Part shown: piece by piece, positions 34,573 to 43,673 of the stretch
Layout: every line of letters starts with the position of its first letter
Numbering within the stretch: position 1 is the stretch's first letter
Assembly: GCF_038002825.1 (NCBI RefSeq)
Contig: NZ_JBBODF010000001.1
Coordinates: forward strand, 682,001 to 746,000
DNA: 64,000 nucleotides
Direction of reading: 5' to 3'
DNA from: Paenibacillus sp. FSL H8-0048
GTDB lineage: Bacteria; Bacillota; Bacilli; Paenibacillales; Paenibacillaceae
Notes under the pieces: generated by a model
Database searches by the model: none
Seen by the model: the letters and a program-made list of their open reading frames with translations, nothing else
Told to the model about the DNA's origin: nothing
Position numbers and translations under genes: made by a program

Positions 34573-35939
34573 ATACTGTTTTCTCCAATACTGGGGGATT
34601 TGTAATAGGGATCAAAAACATGGGCAATCGCCCGGATGAAATAGGTACCGCTTGGTGTGACCTGAATCAGCGGAGAATCTACCCCTTCCAGGAGCCCGTC
34701 CCGCTCCATGGCACGAAGCTGAATGATTTCCTGCTGGAAGTAAGTGTCGAAATCTGCGCCGCAGCTGGAAGTGAACGCCGCTTTGTCGATGGACATGCCG
34801 CCGAGGAGCCGCAGCAGGATAAGCTCAGCACGAACCAGGTCATCCTCCGACAGCTGATGGGTTCTGCCGGACTCTACAGGGAGTCTGCCCTGATCCAGCG
34901 CTGAGCGGTAACGGTCCATAGCCGTGGTGTTCTTATAATAGAGCCTGCCGGTCTTGCTGACGGCCGACTTGCCCAGTCCCAGCAGCTCCGGGCTGCCGAT
35001 CTCCGAGGAGCCCATGAAATCCCTGACCACCTGCGGTCCCGGATGCCGCTCTCTTCCAATATTGCGGATGAAGGTATCGCTGCCCATCATGGTATAATCC
35101 GGCGACAGCACCTCCCTGGCCAACTCGAAAAGACGGGCTACCATGTAAGAATTGGGCAGGCTGAGCAGCGGGATTTTGCGCTGCAGCGGATAGATGGCCG
35201 GATAATGGGCGTACGGGAAGGCCACAATTTTGTCCGGAGCGATCTTGACAATCTCCCGCAGTGTGCGTTCGAACTCTCCGAGACCCTGATAGGGCAAGCC
35301 GTAGCACAGATCAACATTCACCGTGAAGTCCATGCTGCGGGCAAGTCCTATAATCTCCCGTGTCTCTTCCAGATCGCATTCCCGGTGAATGGCATTCAGG
35401 ACCCGGGTGTCGAAATCCTGAACACCAAAGCTGATATAATTGAAGCCCAGCGCCTTGAGCAGCCGCAGCTTCCCTTCGCTTACAATCTGCTTGTCCGGGT
35501 AGGCCTCCAGCTTCACTCTGGCGTTATCCAGCGGCTCCACATACCGGCTCAGACTCCCGTACAGCCGTTCGATCTGCCGTTCATTCAGATAAGCCGGTGT
35601 TCCGCCGCCCCAGTGGATATTGCCGGACCTCAGCTTCCGGCTGCGGTCTGCCAGCTTAAGCTCCAGCTCCTGCTCCAGCGCACCGATATAGAGATCCTGA
35701 TCTTCCTCTCTGCCGCCCAGCACCCGGTCACAGCAGCAATAGTAGCAGATGGATTTGCAGAACGGGATATGTACGTAGACCTGTGCCTCCTCCAGTTCAT
35801 TAAGGGTAAGGGCGATGGCGGATTCATCCGCAGGCTGGCGCCAGTGGCTGTCCACCGGATAGCTCAGATACATCGGCAGATTATATTCGTTGTACTTCTG
35901 TGACAGATAATGCAGTTGATGCTCTGTGGCCAGTTTCAC
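34569..35939 (-). CDS. HemN-like radical SAM enzyme
   Basis: 456 residues, the length of E. coli HemN (457). The cluster motif is HIPFCKSICYYCCC: the radical SAM CxxxCxxC plus the further Cys that true HemN proteins have. GGGTPAYL and GVQDF also match. Other HemN positions differ (LEAYP instead of EVDP; GSDTF instead of GMDHF), so a changed substrate is plausible. The GTG start lies four bases after the NRPS stop, and a carrier protein gene overlaps its end. HemN-like enzymes in natural-product clusters perform cyclopropanation or methylation (established for Jaw5 and C10P); the reaction here is unknown. A flavodoxin gene in the same operon could be the electron donor. Confidence 0.85.
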   Translation of the reverse strand: MKLATEHQLHYLSQKYNEYNLPMYLSYPVDSHWRQPADESAIALTLNELEEAQVYVHIPFCKSICYYCCCDRVLGGREEDQDLYIGALEQELELKLADRSRKLRSGNIHWGGGTPAYLNERQIERLYGSLSRYVEPLDNARVKLEAYPDKQIVSEGKLRLLKALGFNYISFGVQDFDTRVLNAIHRECDLEETREIIGLARSMDFTVNVDLCYGLPYQGLGEFERTLREIVKIAPDKIVAFPYAHYPAIYPLQRKIPLLSLPNSYMVARLFELAREVLSPDYTMMGSDTFIRNIGRERHPGPQVVRDFMGSSEIGSPELLGLGKSAVSKTGRLYYKNTTAMDRYRSALDQGRLPVESGRTHQLSEDDLVRAELILLRLLGGMSIDKAAFTSSCGADFDTYFQQEIIQLRAMERDGLLEGVDSPLIQVTPSGTYFIRAIAHVFDPYYKSPSIGENSI

Positions 35940-35942
35940 GTT

Positions 35943-38891
35943 CTAAGCTCCCTCCTTGCCCGTTCTTGCCGGGCTGCACAGTCTCACTATAAGCTCCTCT
36001 TCCTTGTGCATGATATCCTTCAGCAGCCGTTCATGGGCAGTCCGCCAGTCTTCCGGCAGTTGAATACCCTTACTCCAGCGGATGAGATCGCTGCGGATAT
36101 CCAGCCATGCGCGGATAATCCCGCCCGCGATGGAGGCAGCGGCAGGTTGATCTGTGAACAGACGCTCCAGCCGGTACTGCTCCGCCCGCTTGAAATCAAT
36201 GATGGTATTCAGACCGGCGATCAGCCGCCGGGTATGCGGCTCTTCGGGATTCCCCGGTAGAGCGGCATAATCCGCAAGGAAGACAGACAAGGCCGCGATA
36301 CCTCCGGCCAAGTCATCCTGGCAGGTGCGGTACAGGCTGCGGAGTTTATAGATATCGGGCAGCCTATCATAAAGATAAGGCTGCTGGTCACGCGGGAATT
36401 CCATCAGCGTGTATGTCTGCTCCGGCAGCATGAGATGCTGGAGATAGCCTTGGCAACCATTCAGCAGATCACCTGCTGTAAGCATCCGTTCCCTGTAATT
36501 CAACGCATCCTTATGACTGTGCTCCAGCACAAGGAACTGATCCTGCAACTCATTGAAGCCATAGACCAGCAGCGTATGGGCAAGATGCTTCTTTCGGTAG
36601 GTGTCCCTGCGGGCCGGCTCATAGAAGCTGTCCACCCACAGAATGAACAGGCTCTGCCGCTCAAGTCCCGCAATAAGCCTCTGCTTCAGCGCCTTCCCTT
36701 CCAGCGGGGCCTCGTACCTGACGGTAAGCCGCAACTGCTCCAGCAGCGCCTCGGGTGTGGCGGATTCAAGACAGACCGCAGAGATGGACGACGGTCCGGC
36801 CTCAGAACTCTCCAGGCGATATACATATATATCGCTGCACAGAAATGTATTCAGGTTTCTGCCGAAGACGTTCAGCACAGGGAACAGTGAGTTATAGAGA
36901 CAGCTTTTGTAATATAGGTCGTTAAAAGGCTGCGGCTGGGCAGCGCGGCATATCTGGATGCCGGATGCCGGTATGATCGGGCTTCCCGGGACGTTGCTCT
37001 GCTCCGGGAAGCTGGCGCCAGCCGCTGCCTCCTTATGGTAAGCGTCACCCCTAAGGCTTGCAGCAGCCGTGGTATACACGGCAAGTCCCTGCTCAGCAAG
37101 CATAGCCTGCGCTCCGATAGTAGAGCTGCTCAGCAGATCTTCATACGCAAGAGTTATGCCTCTTGCAGCAAGCTCGCTGTGCAGCGCGACAGCTTCCACC
37201 GAGCTGCCGCCGATTTCAAAGAAATCATGGTGCAGGCCAGGCTCCTTGAGCTCCAGCACCGCCTCCCAGGCCTGGCGGATGGACTGCTGCAGCGGAGTGG
37301 TGCAGGGAATGTATACACTGTCCGTGAGCATGGCATTCAGGGTGACCTCGGGCAGCTGTTTTTTATCCACCTTGCCGTTGGCATTCAACGGGAGCTGCTC
37401 CACCCGGACGAATATGGACGGAATCATGTAGACGGGCAGGTGCTCAGCCAGATGCTGCCTGAGCGCAGTGACTGGTATGTCTGGCTGGCTTGCAGTCAAA
37501 TAGGCGCATAGATGCTTCTCCCCCGAACCCTGGCTCCTGGCTGTAACGATTGCATCCCGGATTCCCGGATAGTCCAGCAGCCGCTTCTCCACCTCCTTCG
37601 TCTCGACGCGGTAACCGCGAATCTTCACCTGATCGTCACGGCGGCCGAGGAATTCGATCATCCCGTCCTCCCTCATCCGGCCCAGATCGCCTGTCCTGTA
37701 CATCCGGTCCGCTGCAGGGTTGCCGAAGGGATCGGGCAGGAAGGCCCGCGCGCTTTTGTCCGGGTCATTGATGTAACCGCGCGCCACCCCGATCCCTCCG
37801 ATGTATAGCTCTCCGGTCTCGCCCGCGTCCACCGGCTGCCCGGAATCATCGAGAATGTACCAGACATTCTGCGCAACCGGCAGGCCGTAGGGAATGCTCG
37901 TCCAGTTCCCGCAGACCTCAGCGACATGATGATAGATGGACCAGACCGCAGCCTCCGTAGCTCCGCCGAGTGCGGTCAGCTTGGCCCGGGGGAAGTAACG
38001 GGAATAGCTCCGTGCCAGCTCCAGGGGAATCCAGTCGCCGCTCAGGAAGATATGCCGCAGCTGCATTTGGGTGAAATCCGGCAGCTGCTCCGCCGCATGC
38101 CTGATCAGATATTGCAGGGTCGCAGGCACAGAGTTCCAGAATGTAATTCCCTGTTCCAGCAGGATGCGGATAAGGCCGGCAGGACTGGTAATATCGGACT
38201 CCGGGCACAGGACAATCGTGCCGCCAGCTGCCAGGAGACCGAAGATATCATATACGGACAGATCGAAGCATACCGAGGTTACACATAATCCCTTGTCCCT
38301 GCTGGACATATGTAGCTCACGGTTCACCCAGCCGATCAGGTTAACGGCAGAGCGGTGCTCAATCATCACACCCTTGGGCATGCCGGTCGAGCCGGAGGTG
38401 TACATGATATAGGCCAGATCCCTTCCCTGAACCGGGAGACCGGGGTTATCAGCGGAAGAGGGGGAAGCTGCCGGATCTGCCGTAAGGTCAGCAGCTCCCA
38501 GTGTGAATTGAACGGGCACATCCAGCGGTTCTCCGTTTTCACAAATCGCGGCAACCGCCCCCGAGTGCTGCAAAATATAATTTTTGCGGCTGTCCGGGTA
38601 ACGGGGATCTAACGGTACATACGCGGCCCCGCTTTTTAGCACAGCCAAGAGGGCCACGACCAGATGCTTATTCCGGTTCATAATAACCCCGACATGGTCA
38701 TTCGGCCGGATACCCCGGGCAATCAGCTTATGCGCCAGGCGGTTGGCCTGCCGGTTCAGCTCCCCGTAACTCATAGACTCTCCTGCTGTAACGATGGCAG
38801 TCTGCCCCGGCTGCCGGGCTGCCTGAAGCTCGAAGCATTCATGCAGTGTGGCAGCATTAGCAGAAGAACGCCCGCAGCGGGATTCCGTCAT
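35943..38891 (-). CDS. NRPS: adenylation (Cys predicted)-carrier-BtrH-like domain
   Basis: About 982 residues. The adenylation domain (about 15-525; YTSGSTGMPKG, GELYIGG, YRTGD, NGKVDKK) is followed by a carrier domain (Ser in FFEIGGSSVEA, about 565). My manual reading of the ten specificity residues is DLYNFSLVWK, close to known Cys codes such as DLYNLSLIWK. No condensation or cyclisation domain is present. The last 330 residues resemble the BtrH N-terminal, papain-like acyltransferase fold: Cys in YYKSCLYNSLF (about 665), WVDSFYEP (about 753) and His in LAHTLLVYGF (about 773). It may therefore transfer the amino acid or acyl group without a condensation domain (inference). GGGAGG lies eight bases before the ATG. 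Confidence 0.85.
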   Translation of the reverse strand: MTESRCGRSSANAATLHECFELQAARQPGQTAIVTAGESMSYGELNRQANRLAHKLIARGIRPNDHVGVIMNRNKHLVVALLAVLKSGAAYVPLDPRYPDSRKNYILQHSGAVAAICENGEPLDVPVQFTLGAADLTADPAASPSSADNPGLPVQGRDLAYIMYTSGSTGMPKGVMIEHRSAVNLIGWVNRELHMSSRDKGLCVTSVCFDLSVYDIFGLLAAGGTIVLCPESDITSPAGLIRILLEQGITFWNSVPATLQYLIRHAAEQLPDFTQMQLRHIFLSGDWIPLELARSYSRYFPRAKLTALGGATEAAVWSIYHHVAEVCGNWTSIPYGLPVAQNVWYILDDSGQPVDAGETGELYIGGIGVARGYINDPDKSARAFLPDPFGNPAADRMYRTGDLGRMREDGMIEFLGRRDDQVKIRGYRVETKEVEKRLLDYPGIRDAIVTARSQGSGEKHLCAYLTASQPDIPVTALRQHLAEHLPVYMIPSIFVRVEQLPLNANGKVDKKQLPEVTLNAMLTDSVYIPCTTPLQQSIRQAWEAVLELKEPGLHHDFFEIGGSSVEAVALHSELAARGITLAYEDLLSSSTIGAQAMLAEQGLAVYTTAAASLRGDAYHKEAAAGASFPEQSNVPGSPIIPASGIQICRAAQPQPFNDLYYKSCLYNSLFPVLNVFGRNLNTFLCSDIYVYRLESSEAGPSSISAVCLESATPEALLEQLRLTVRYEAPLEGKALKQRLIAGLERQSLFILWVDSFYEPARRDTYRKKHLAHTLLVYGFNELQDQFLVLEHSHKDALNYRERMLTAGDLLNGCQGYLQHLMLPEQTYTLMEFPRDQQPYLYDRLPDIYKLRSLYRTCQDDLAGGIAALSVFLADYAALPGNPEEPHTRRLIAGLNTIIDFKRAEQYRLERLFTDQPAAASIAGGIIRAWLDIRSDLIRWSKGIQLPEDWRTAHERLLKDIMHKEEELIVRLCSPARTGKEGA

Positions 38892-38896
38892 CACTA

Positions 38897-39166
38897 TTAC
38901 CTCCCCGTGTGCATTGCGTCCGGTGCAGACTGCTCCCGGCCCAGCTCTTCCGTAAGCCCGGTCAGTCCGCCCAGCGTCTCGCAGCCTAGCAGCTCGTCTA
39001 CATGCTTCTCCAGATTAATGCCAAGCCTTCTCTCTACTATGGCGATATACTCCACGATCATCACCGAGGTAATGGCCAGATCGTCGGCAATCGATAAGCC
39101 CGGATGCAGCTCCTCCTGATCGAAATAGCATACGCCAGCGATAATCTCATACAGCATATTCTGCAT
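38897..39166 (-). CDS. Carrier protein, probably prolyl/pyrrolyl-PCP
   Basis: 89 residues. The modification site is in ADDLAITSVMIVEYIAIVERR (Ser about residue 34). GAGGAGAACG lies before the ATG. It sits 28 bases after the Pro-specific adenylation enzyme gene, the arrangement of RedM/RedO and PltF/PltL. The expected role is to carry proline while the flavin dehydrogenase oxidises it. It could instead serve the NRPS gene that follows. Confidence 0.8.
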   Translation of the reverse strand: MQNMLYEIIAGVCYFDQEELHPGLSIADDLAITSVMIVEYIAIVERRLGINLEKHVDELLGCETLGGLTGLTEELGREQSAPDAMHTGR

Positions 39167-39193
39167 CTATACGTTCTCCTCTCTCTTCGTATT

Positions 39194-40819
39194 TCACAGC
39201 CGCCTGCCGAATTCAAGCTTCAATTGCTGCCGGTCCACTTTGCAGCTGCCCCCGGCCGGGAAGCAGTCGTATACATGAACCAGATCGGGAACCATATAGC
39301 CCGGCAGCCGCTTGCCGACCTCCTGCTTCAGCCCGAGAACAGTGAAGCTGCCTGCATCCTGCACGATCACTGCGGCACAGATTAGCGGATAGCCCTCATG
39401 GTCTTCGATATCAACCACTGCGGCATCAAGGATCATCTCCAGCTCATACAGCACACGCTCAATCTCAGGCAGCTCAACGCGGAAGCCTGAGCGCTTGATC
39501 ATAGCGTCCCTGCGTCCAATCAGGACAAGTACGCCGTCTTCGTCCACTGTAGCCATGTCCCCGGTACAATAGAGCTTGTCTCCAAGCCCCCATTCCGGGG
39601 GAACCCGGCGGAAGCTCTGCTCTGTAAGCTGTGGATTACGATAGTATCCCTTCATGACGATGGAGCCTCTAACACAGATCTCCCCCTCTTCATCGCTGCC
39701 TGCAAGGCGGCCGTCAGCGGTGATTACCACCACACCGGTATTCCCGCAGGGATAACCAATCGGCACCGGGGCATCCCGTATAACCTGTTGAGCCGTCAGT
39801 GGATAACAGGTACAGACATTGGTCTCTATTAGTCCGTATAGATTGTAGAAATCTGCTTGCGGCAGCAGCTCCATCATCCGCAGCAGCAGCTTCGGCTGCA
39901 GAACCTCTCCCGCGAACAGCAGGCCGCGCACCGAAGGCAGACCGCCATCGGGGAACTGGGCGTATTTGACTACGGCATTCCACAGGGAAGGTACGGTGTA
40001 GATCCAGCTAATCCGCTCTTGCCTGACTGCAGCAAGGAAGCGTGACGGATGCTGTATGACCTCAGTGCCCAGCAGGATCAGAGTCGCCCCCACGGCAACC
40101 GGCACGAAGATATCGAAGACCGCCAGGTCGAAATGAAAAGGCGCTACCGCCGAGAAGCGGTCCTGCTCTTCCGGCTTGAAGTAGCTGCAGCACCAGTCAA
40201 TGAAGGTTCTGGCATTGAGATGGGTAATCATCACTCCCTTAGGCACTCCAGTGGAGCCTGAAGTGTATAGAATATAGGCCAGATCCTCGCTGATCGGCGG
40301 CCTTCTGCCGCTCTGCAGGTCACGCAGTGGCTGCTCTGTCTCCACATGAACGGCTTTGCAGACATACGCTCCATCTTCATTGTCATCCTCTGACTCTGCC
40401 TCCTTCTCATCCAGAAACAGTACATGCAGCGATCTTAGATGTTCTGCTTGCCCGGAGTCTGCCTCCTTCAACAGCTTCTTAAGATTCTTGCGCTCCGTAA
40501 TCAGGTAATGCGTCCCGCTGCTCTCCAGGATGGTCAGCATCCGCTGAACAGGAGAATAGGTCGTATCCAGCGGAATATACGCTCCTGCGGTGAACAGCAC
40601 GCCGAACATGGCACATATCGCCTGCGGAGACTTGTCCAGACAGATTGCAGCAGTCTCCCCCGGCAGCATACCCGCGGAGATCAGGGCATCGGAAATCTGC
40701 AGACTGCGACGGTAGAGACCGCCATAGGTCAGCTCCCGGCCTTCATGATACAACGCCGTCCGCTCCGGGCAGCGTTCGGCGCTGCGGATCAGGTAATGCT
40801 GAAGCAGATAATCACTCAT
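39194..40819 (-). CDS. L-proline--carrier protein ligase (PltF/RedM-like adenylation enzyme)
   Basis: 541 residues, a free-standing adenylation enzyme: YTSGSTGVPKG (about 190), GEICVRG, YCTGD, and the late Lys. Manual reading of the ten pocket residues gives DLFYLALVCK, which to my knowledge is the code of prolyl-AMP ligases of pyrrole pathways such as PltF and RedM. It overlaps the dehydrogenase gene by 8 bp and is followed by a carrier gene, the standard three-gene set for making pyrrolyl-2-carboxyl-S-PCP. So the starter or a building block is very probably a pyrrole. The code was read by eye. Confidence 0.88.
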   Translation of the reverse strand: MSDYLLQHYLIRSAERCPERTALYHEGRELTYGGLYRRSLQISDALISAGMLPGETAAICLDKSPQAICAMFGVLFTAGAYIPLDTTYSPVQRMLTILESSGTHYLITERKNLKKLLKEADSGQAEHLRSLHVLFLDEKEAESEDDNEDGAYVCKAVHVETEQPLRDLQSGRRPPISEDLAYILYTSGSTGVPKGVMITHLNARTFIDWCCSYFKPEEQDRFSAVAPFHFDLAVFDIFVPVAVGATLILLGTEVIQHPSRFLAAVRQERISWIYTVPSLWNAVVKYAQFPDGGLPSVRGLLFAGEVLQPKLLLRMMELLPQADFYNLYGLIETNVCTCYPLTAQQVIRDAPVPIGYPCGNTGVVVITADGRLAGSDEEGEICVRGSIVMKGYYRNPQLTEQSFRRVPPEWGLGDKLYCTGDMATVDEDGVLVLIGRRDAMIKRSGFRVELPEIERVLYELEMILDAAVVDIEDHEGYPLICAAVIVQDAGSFTVLGLKQEVGKRLPGYMVPDLVHVYDCFPAGGSCKVDRQQLKLEFGRRL

Positions 40820-41966
40820 ACCCTTCCCCCAGACCTTCCATCATGATTTTCTTCTGCATCTCACTTGTGCCGGAGTACAGCTTGGAGGCCAGTGAATCCC
40901 GCATCTGCTTCTCCGGGGCGCTCTCCTTCACATATCCGTAAGCCCCCCAGATCTGTACAGCCGCCAGACTGTTCTGCACCTTGGATTCGGAGGTATGCAG
41001 CTTCAGCATAGAAGCACTGTGCATCCCGCAGCGTCCCTGATCGAAGTCGGCGCATACCTTGAACAGCATCAGCCTGCCCGTTTCCAACCGGAGCCGCATC
41101 TGGACCAGCTTGTCATAGACCCCTTCGAAGGAGAGAATAGCTTGTCCGAACTGCTTCCTCTTGCTTGCATAATGATACGTCTGTTCATATTGCTGTTCCA
41201 TGGCTCCGGCATGATAAGCACTGACGATAATCCGCTCCCACAGCATTGCCTTGAAGAAGATCCCCATCCCCTGCCGCTCCCGTCCCAGCAGCCTGTCAGC
41301 CGGAATGCGGGTCTGGTTCAGCAGAACCTCACTCATCGGACTGGTCCGCAGACCCATTTTGCCGAAGATCTGGCCAATCCTGTACTCCTCCTGCTGTGCC
41401 TCCAGAATAAAAGCAGACACATCCAGCATTGGCAATCCGTTCGCATGCTTGCCGTACACCAGCAGGATATCGGCTTCCGGGGCCAGTGTGGCAAAGGTCT
41501 TGACGCCATTCAGCAGATACCCGTCCGCAAGCTTCTCGACCGAGGTGGTCATGGCAGAAGAGTCGGACCCGGACCCAGGCTCTGTAATGACACTGCTGCC
41601 GATGAATCTGCCGCCGATCAGCGGTGCCAGATACCTTGTCTGCTGTTCTCCGGTACCATACACCCAGAGGGGTACCTGTGCCGCCGACATTTGTGCGCAC
41701 ACCGAGAACACCAGGCCTTCGTCATGGCAGTGCCGCGCCAGCGAGTACACCGCCAGCGCGGTAGTCAGCATCCCCTGCTCTGCGCCGCCGTAACGCTCCG
41801 GGAAGGGAAGTCCAAGCAAGCCGGTATCTGCGATTCTGGACCATTTATCCCTGCGGAAGGTGCCGTGCTCATCATCCTCATATACTCCGTCGTTCAAATA
41901 TCGCCCGCTGCATTCCTCCATAAGGCTGCAGATCTGCCGCTGCTCCTCGGTATAGCTGAAATCCAC
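40812..41966 (-). CDS. Prolyl-carrier flavin dehydrogenase (PltE/RedW-like, acyl-CoA dehydrogenase family)
   Basis: 384 residues of the acyl-CoA dehydrogenase family: GLLGLPFPERYGG, GSSVITEPGSGSDSS (FAD/substrate motif, about 130), GTSEMQKKIMMEG at the end. The pattern (DEGLVF, AITEP-like motif, DSS) is like PltE and RedW, which oxidise prolyl-PCP to pyrrolyl-PCP. The start is GTG at 41966. Reaction: four-electron oxidation of prolyl-S-PCP; electrons can go to ETF, and ETF genes are in the same operon. Confidence 0.88.
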   Translation of the reverse strand: MDFSYTEEQRQICSLMEECSGRYLNDGVYEDDEHGTFRRDKWSRIADTGLLGLPFPERYGGAEQGMLTTALAVYSLARHCHDEGLVFSVCAQMSAAQVPLWVYGTGEQQTRYLAPLIGGRFIGSSVITEPGSGSDSSAMTTSVEKLADGYLLNGVKTFATLAPEADILLVYGKHANGLPMLDVSAFILEAQQEEYRIGQIFGKMGLRTSPMSEVLLNQTRIPADRLLGRERQGMGIFFKAMLWERIIVSAYHAGAMEQQYEQTYHYASKRKQFGQAILSFEGVYDKLVQMRLRLETGRLMLFKVCADFDQGRCGMHSASMLKLHTSESKVQNSLAAVQIWGAYGYVKESAPEKQMRDSLASKLYSGTSEMQKKIMMEGLGEGYE

Positions 41967-42021
41967 ATTAAGCGCCCCTCAACCCTGAGATTTATGAACA
42001 TACAATGAATACAAGTTAATG

Positions 42022-43653
42022 TTACAGGTTCTCTCCGCCCATACCTCTGACGATGACGTCATTCAGCAGAAATTGGCTTTCCGCCGGAATTCCTTCCACG
42101 GCCCACCTTCTGAGGACATTCTTCTGCACCTTGCCGGACTCCAGCACCGGCAGCTGGGAGACGAGGTGCACCCGGTCGGGTACCTTGTAGTTGGCGATTT
42201 TGCCGCGGCAGTAGGCCTTGACTTCACCTTCGGTCAGCAGGACTCCGGGCCTCGGGATGACAAAAGCAGCCAGCGCCTCGCCCAGGATCTCATCCGGCTC
42301 CCCGACTACCGACACATCCTCCACCTTGTCCATGTGCAGTACACATTCTTCAATATCTGCCGGATAGACATTGAAGCCGCCGCGGATGACCATATCCTTG
42401 ATCCGTCCGGCAATACAAATGTTGACGCCGTCCTTGTAATAACAAGCCAGATCCCCGGTGTACAGCCATCCTTCCTCATCGATCACCTCACGTGTCTTAG
42501 CCTCATTCTTGTAGTACCCCTTCATCAGATAGCCCCGGATGGCCAGCTCACCGATCTCGCCCTTCGGCAGCTCCTTGCGGTCCCGGTCCACAATCTTGGC
42601 CTCGAAGCCTTCAATCGGCCTGCCTACGGTGTGCAGCCGGACATCCGGCGGATCATCCAGCCGCGTCATGGTGACCAGACCGGTAGCTTCAATAATGCCG
42701 TAGGCATTAATCAGCGTACATTGGGTAGTCTCCTCGATGGAGCGGGCCAGATAAGGGGTGCACAACGAACCGGAGACCACGACCTTGCGCAGCTCGCGGA
42801 ACAGCCCCGGCTTGCAGTAGGGCATGGCCAGAATCAGGCTCCACATCGTCGGCTGGGTGTGAAAGAGGTTAATTCCATTTTTGGCGACATGGCTCAGAAT
42901 ATCATTGGGGTTGAAGTTGGTGATCCATTTCATCGTAATACAGGAGACGAAGTAGACCAGCACGGCATTGAAGCCCTGTGCAGCATAGAGGGGAGCAATC
43001 GAAAAGCCGATATCCTCCCGGATATCCAGCAATTGTCCGCCGTAATAAGAGGTAGCCACCAGATTGCGGTGAGTGATCATCACACCCTTGGGGTGGCCGG
43101 TGGTTCCTGAGGTGTAGCCCAGAATCGCAATATCGTCAGGCTGAGCAGGTTCAAGCAGCCTGTTATTCAGCGGAACGGTCAGAGGGCTCAGCAGTGAGGA
43201 GAACGGCAGACTGCCTGCCTGAGGCTCATCGCCCAGCACAATATAATTGCGGATAGCTGGCAGCTGGGGACGCAGCTCCTTCAACAGAATCTCTTCATAA
43301 TTAAAAATGCCCAGACGGTCCTGATAAATGATCGTCTCCGCATCGGAATCCTCCAGAATCCGCCTGATCTCATCCGGCTCATAACGTGTGCTGACGGGAA
43401 CGATCCATGCGCCGATCCGGAACAGGGCGAAGTAGAGATACAGATATTCCAGACTGTTAGGCAGCAGTACGGCCACCTTGTCATTCTTCCGGATGCCGAG
43501 GTCCAGCAAATTGCCGGCGATCGTGGCGGCATAATCATACAACTGCGCGAAGGTTACGGTCTCCTGCTCGAACACCACGGCAGGCTTGCCGGGGTAATCC
43601 CGCCGTAACGTATCCAGTACGCAATCAATGGTCAAACGTTCATAATGGATCAT
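42022..43653 (-). CDS. AMP-dependent acyl-CoA/acyl-ACP ligase
   Basis: 543 residues. Adenylate-forming motifs: GYTSGTTGHPKGVMITH (about 177), GELAIRGYLMKGY, GWLYTGDLACYY, GRIKDMVIRGG, and the catalytic Lys near the end (SGKVQKN). It resembles CaiC/fatty or aryl acid CoA ligases. It has an AAAGGAG site. With the unknown protein, a KAS III and an ACP that precede it in the operon, it may load a carboxylic acid onto a carrier for chain initiation. The substrate is not predictable by eye. Confidence 0.85.
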   Translation of the reverse strand: MIHYERLTIDCVLDTLRRDYPGKPAVVFEQETVTFAQLYDYAATIAGNLLDLGIRKNDKVAVLLPNSLEYLYLYFALFRIGAWIVPVSTRYEPDEIRRILEDSDAETIIYQDRLGIFNYEEILLKELRPQLPAIRNYIVLGDEPQAGSLPFSSLLSPLTVPLNNRLLEPAQPDDIAILGYTSGTTGHPKGVMITHRNLVATSYYGGQLLDIREDIGFSIAPLYAAQGFNAVLVYFVSCITMKWITNFNPNDILSHVAKNGINLFHTQPTMWSLILAMPYCKPGLFRELRKVVVSGSLCTPYLARSIEETTQCTLINAYGIIEATGLVTMTRLDDPPDVRLHTVGRPIEGFEAKIVDRDRKELPKGEIGELAIRGYLMKGYYKNEAKTREVIDEEGWLYTGDLACYYKDGVNICIAGRIKDMVIRGGFNVYPADIEECVLHMDKVEDVSVVGEPDEILGEALAAFVIPRPGVLLTEGEVKAYCRGKIANYKVPDRVHLVSQLPVLESGKVQKNVLRRWAVEGIPAESQFLLNDVIVRGMGGENL

Positions 43654-43673
43654 TGGTGTACCTGTCTCCTTTA

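Noticed and set aside
34569..35939. HemN-like gene as plain housekeeping coproporphyrinogen dehydrogenase
   Set aside because: Length and cluster motif fit, but the coupled carrier gene, the position inside the operon and several altered positions argue for a recruited role. Not fully excluded.
40995..42008. 337-codon plus-strand open frame opposite the prolyl dehydrogenase
   Set aside because: Antisense shadow; the minus-strand protein has all motifs of its family.
42019..43110. 363-codon plus-strand open frame opposite the acyl ligase
   Set aside because: Antisense shadow; no recognisable domain or ribosome site.
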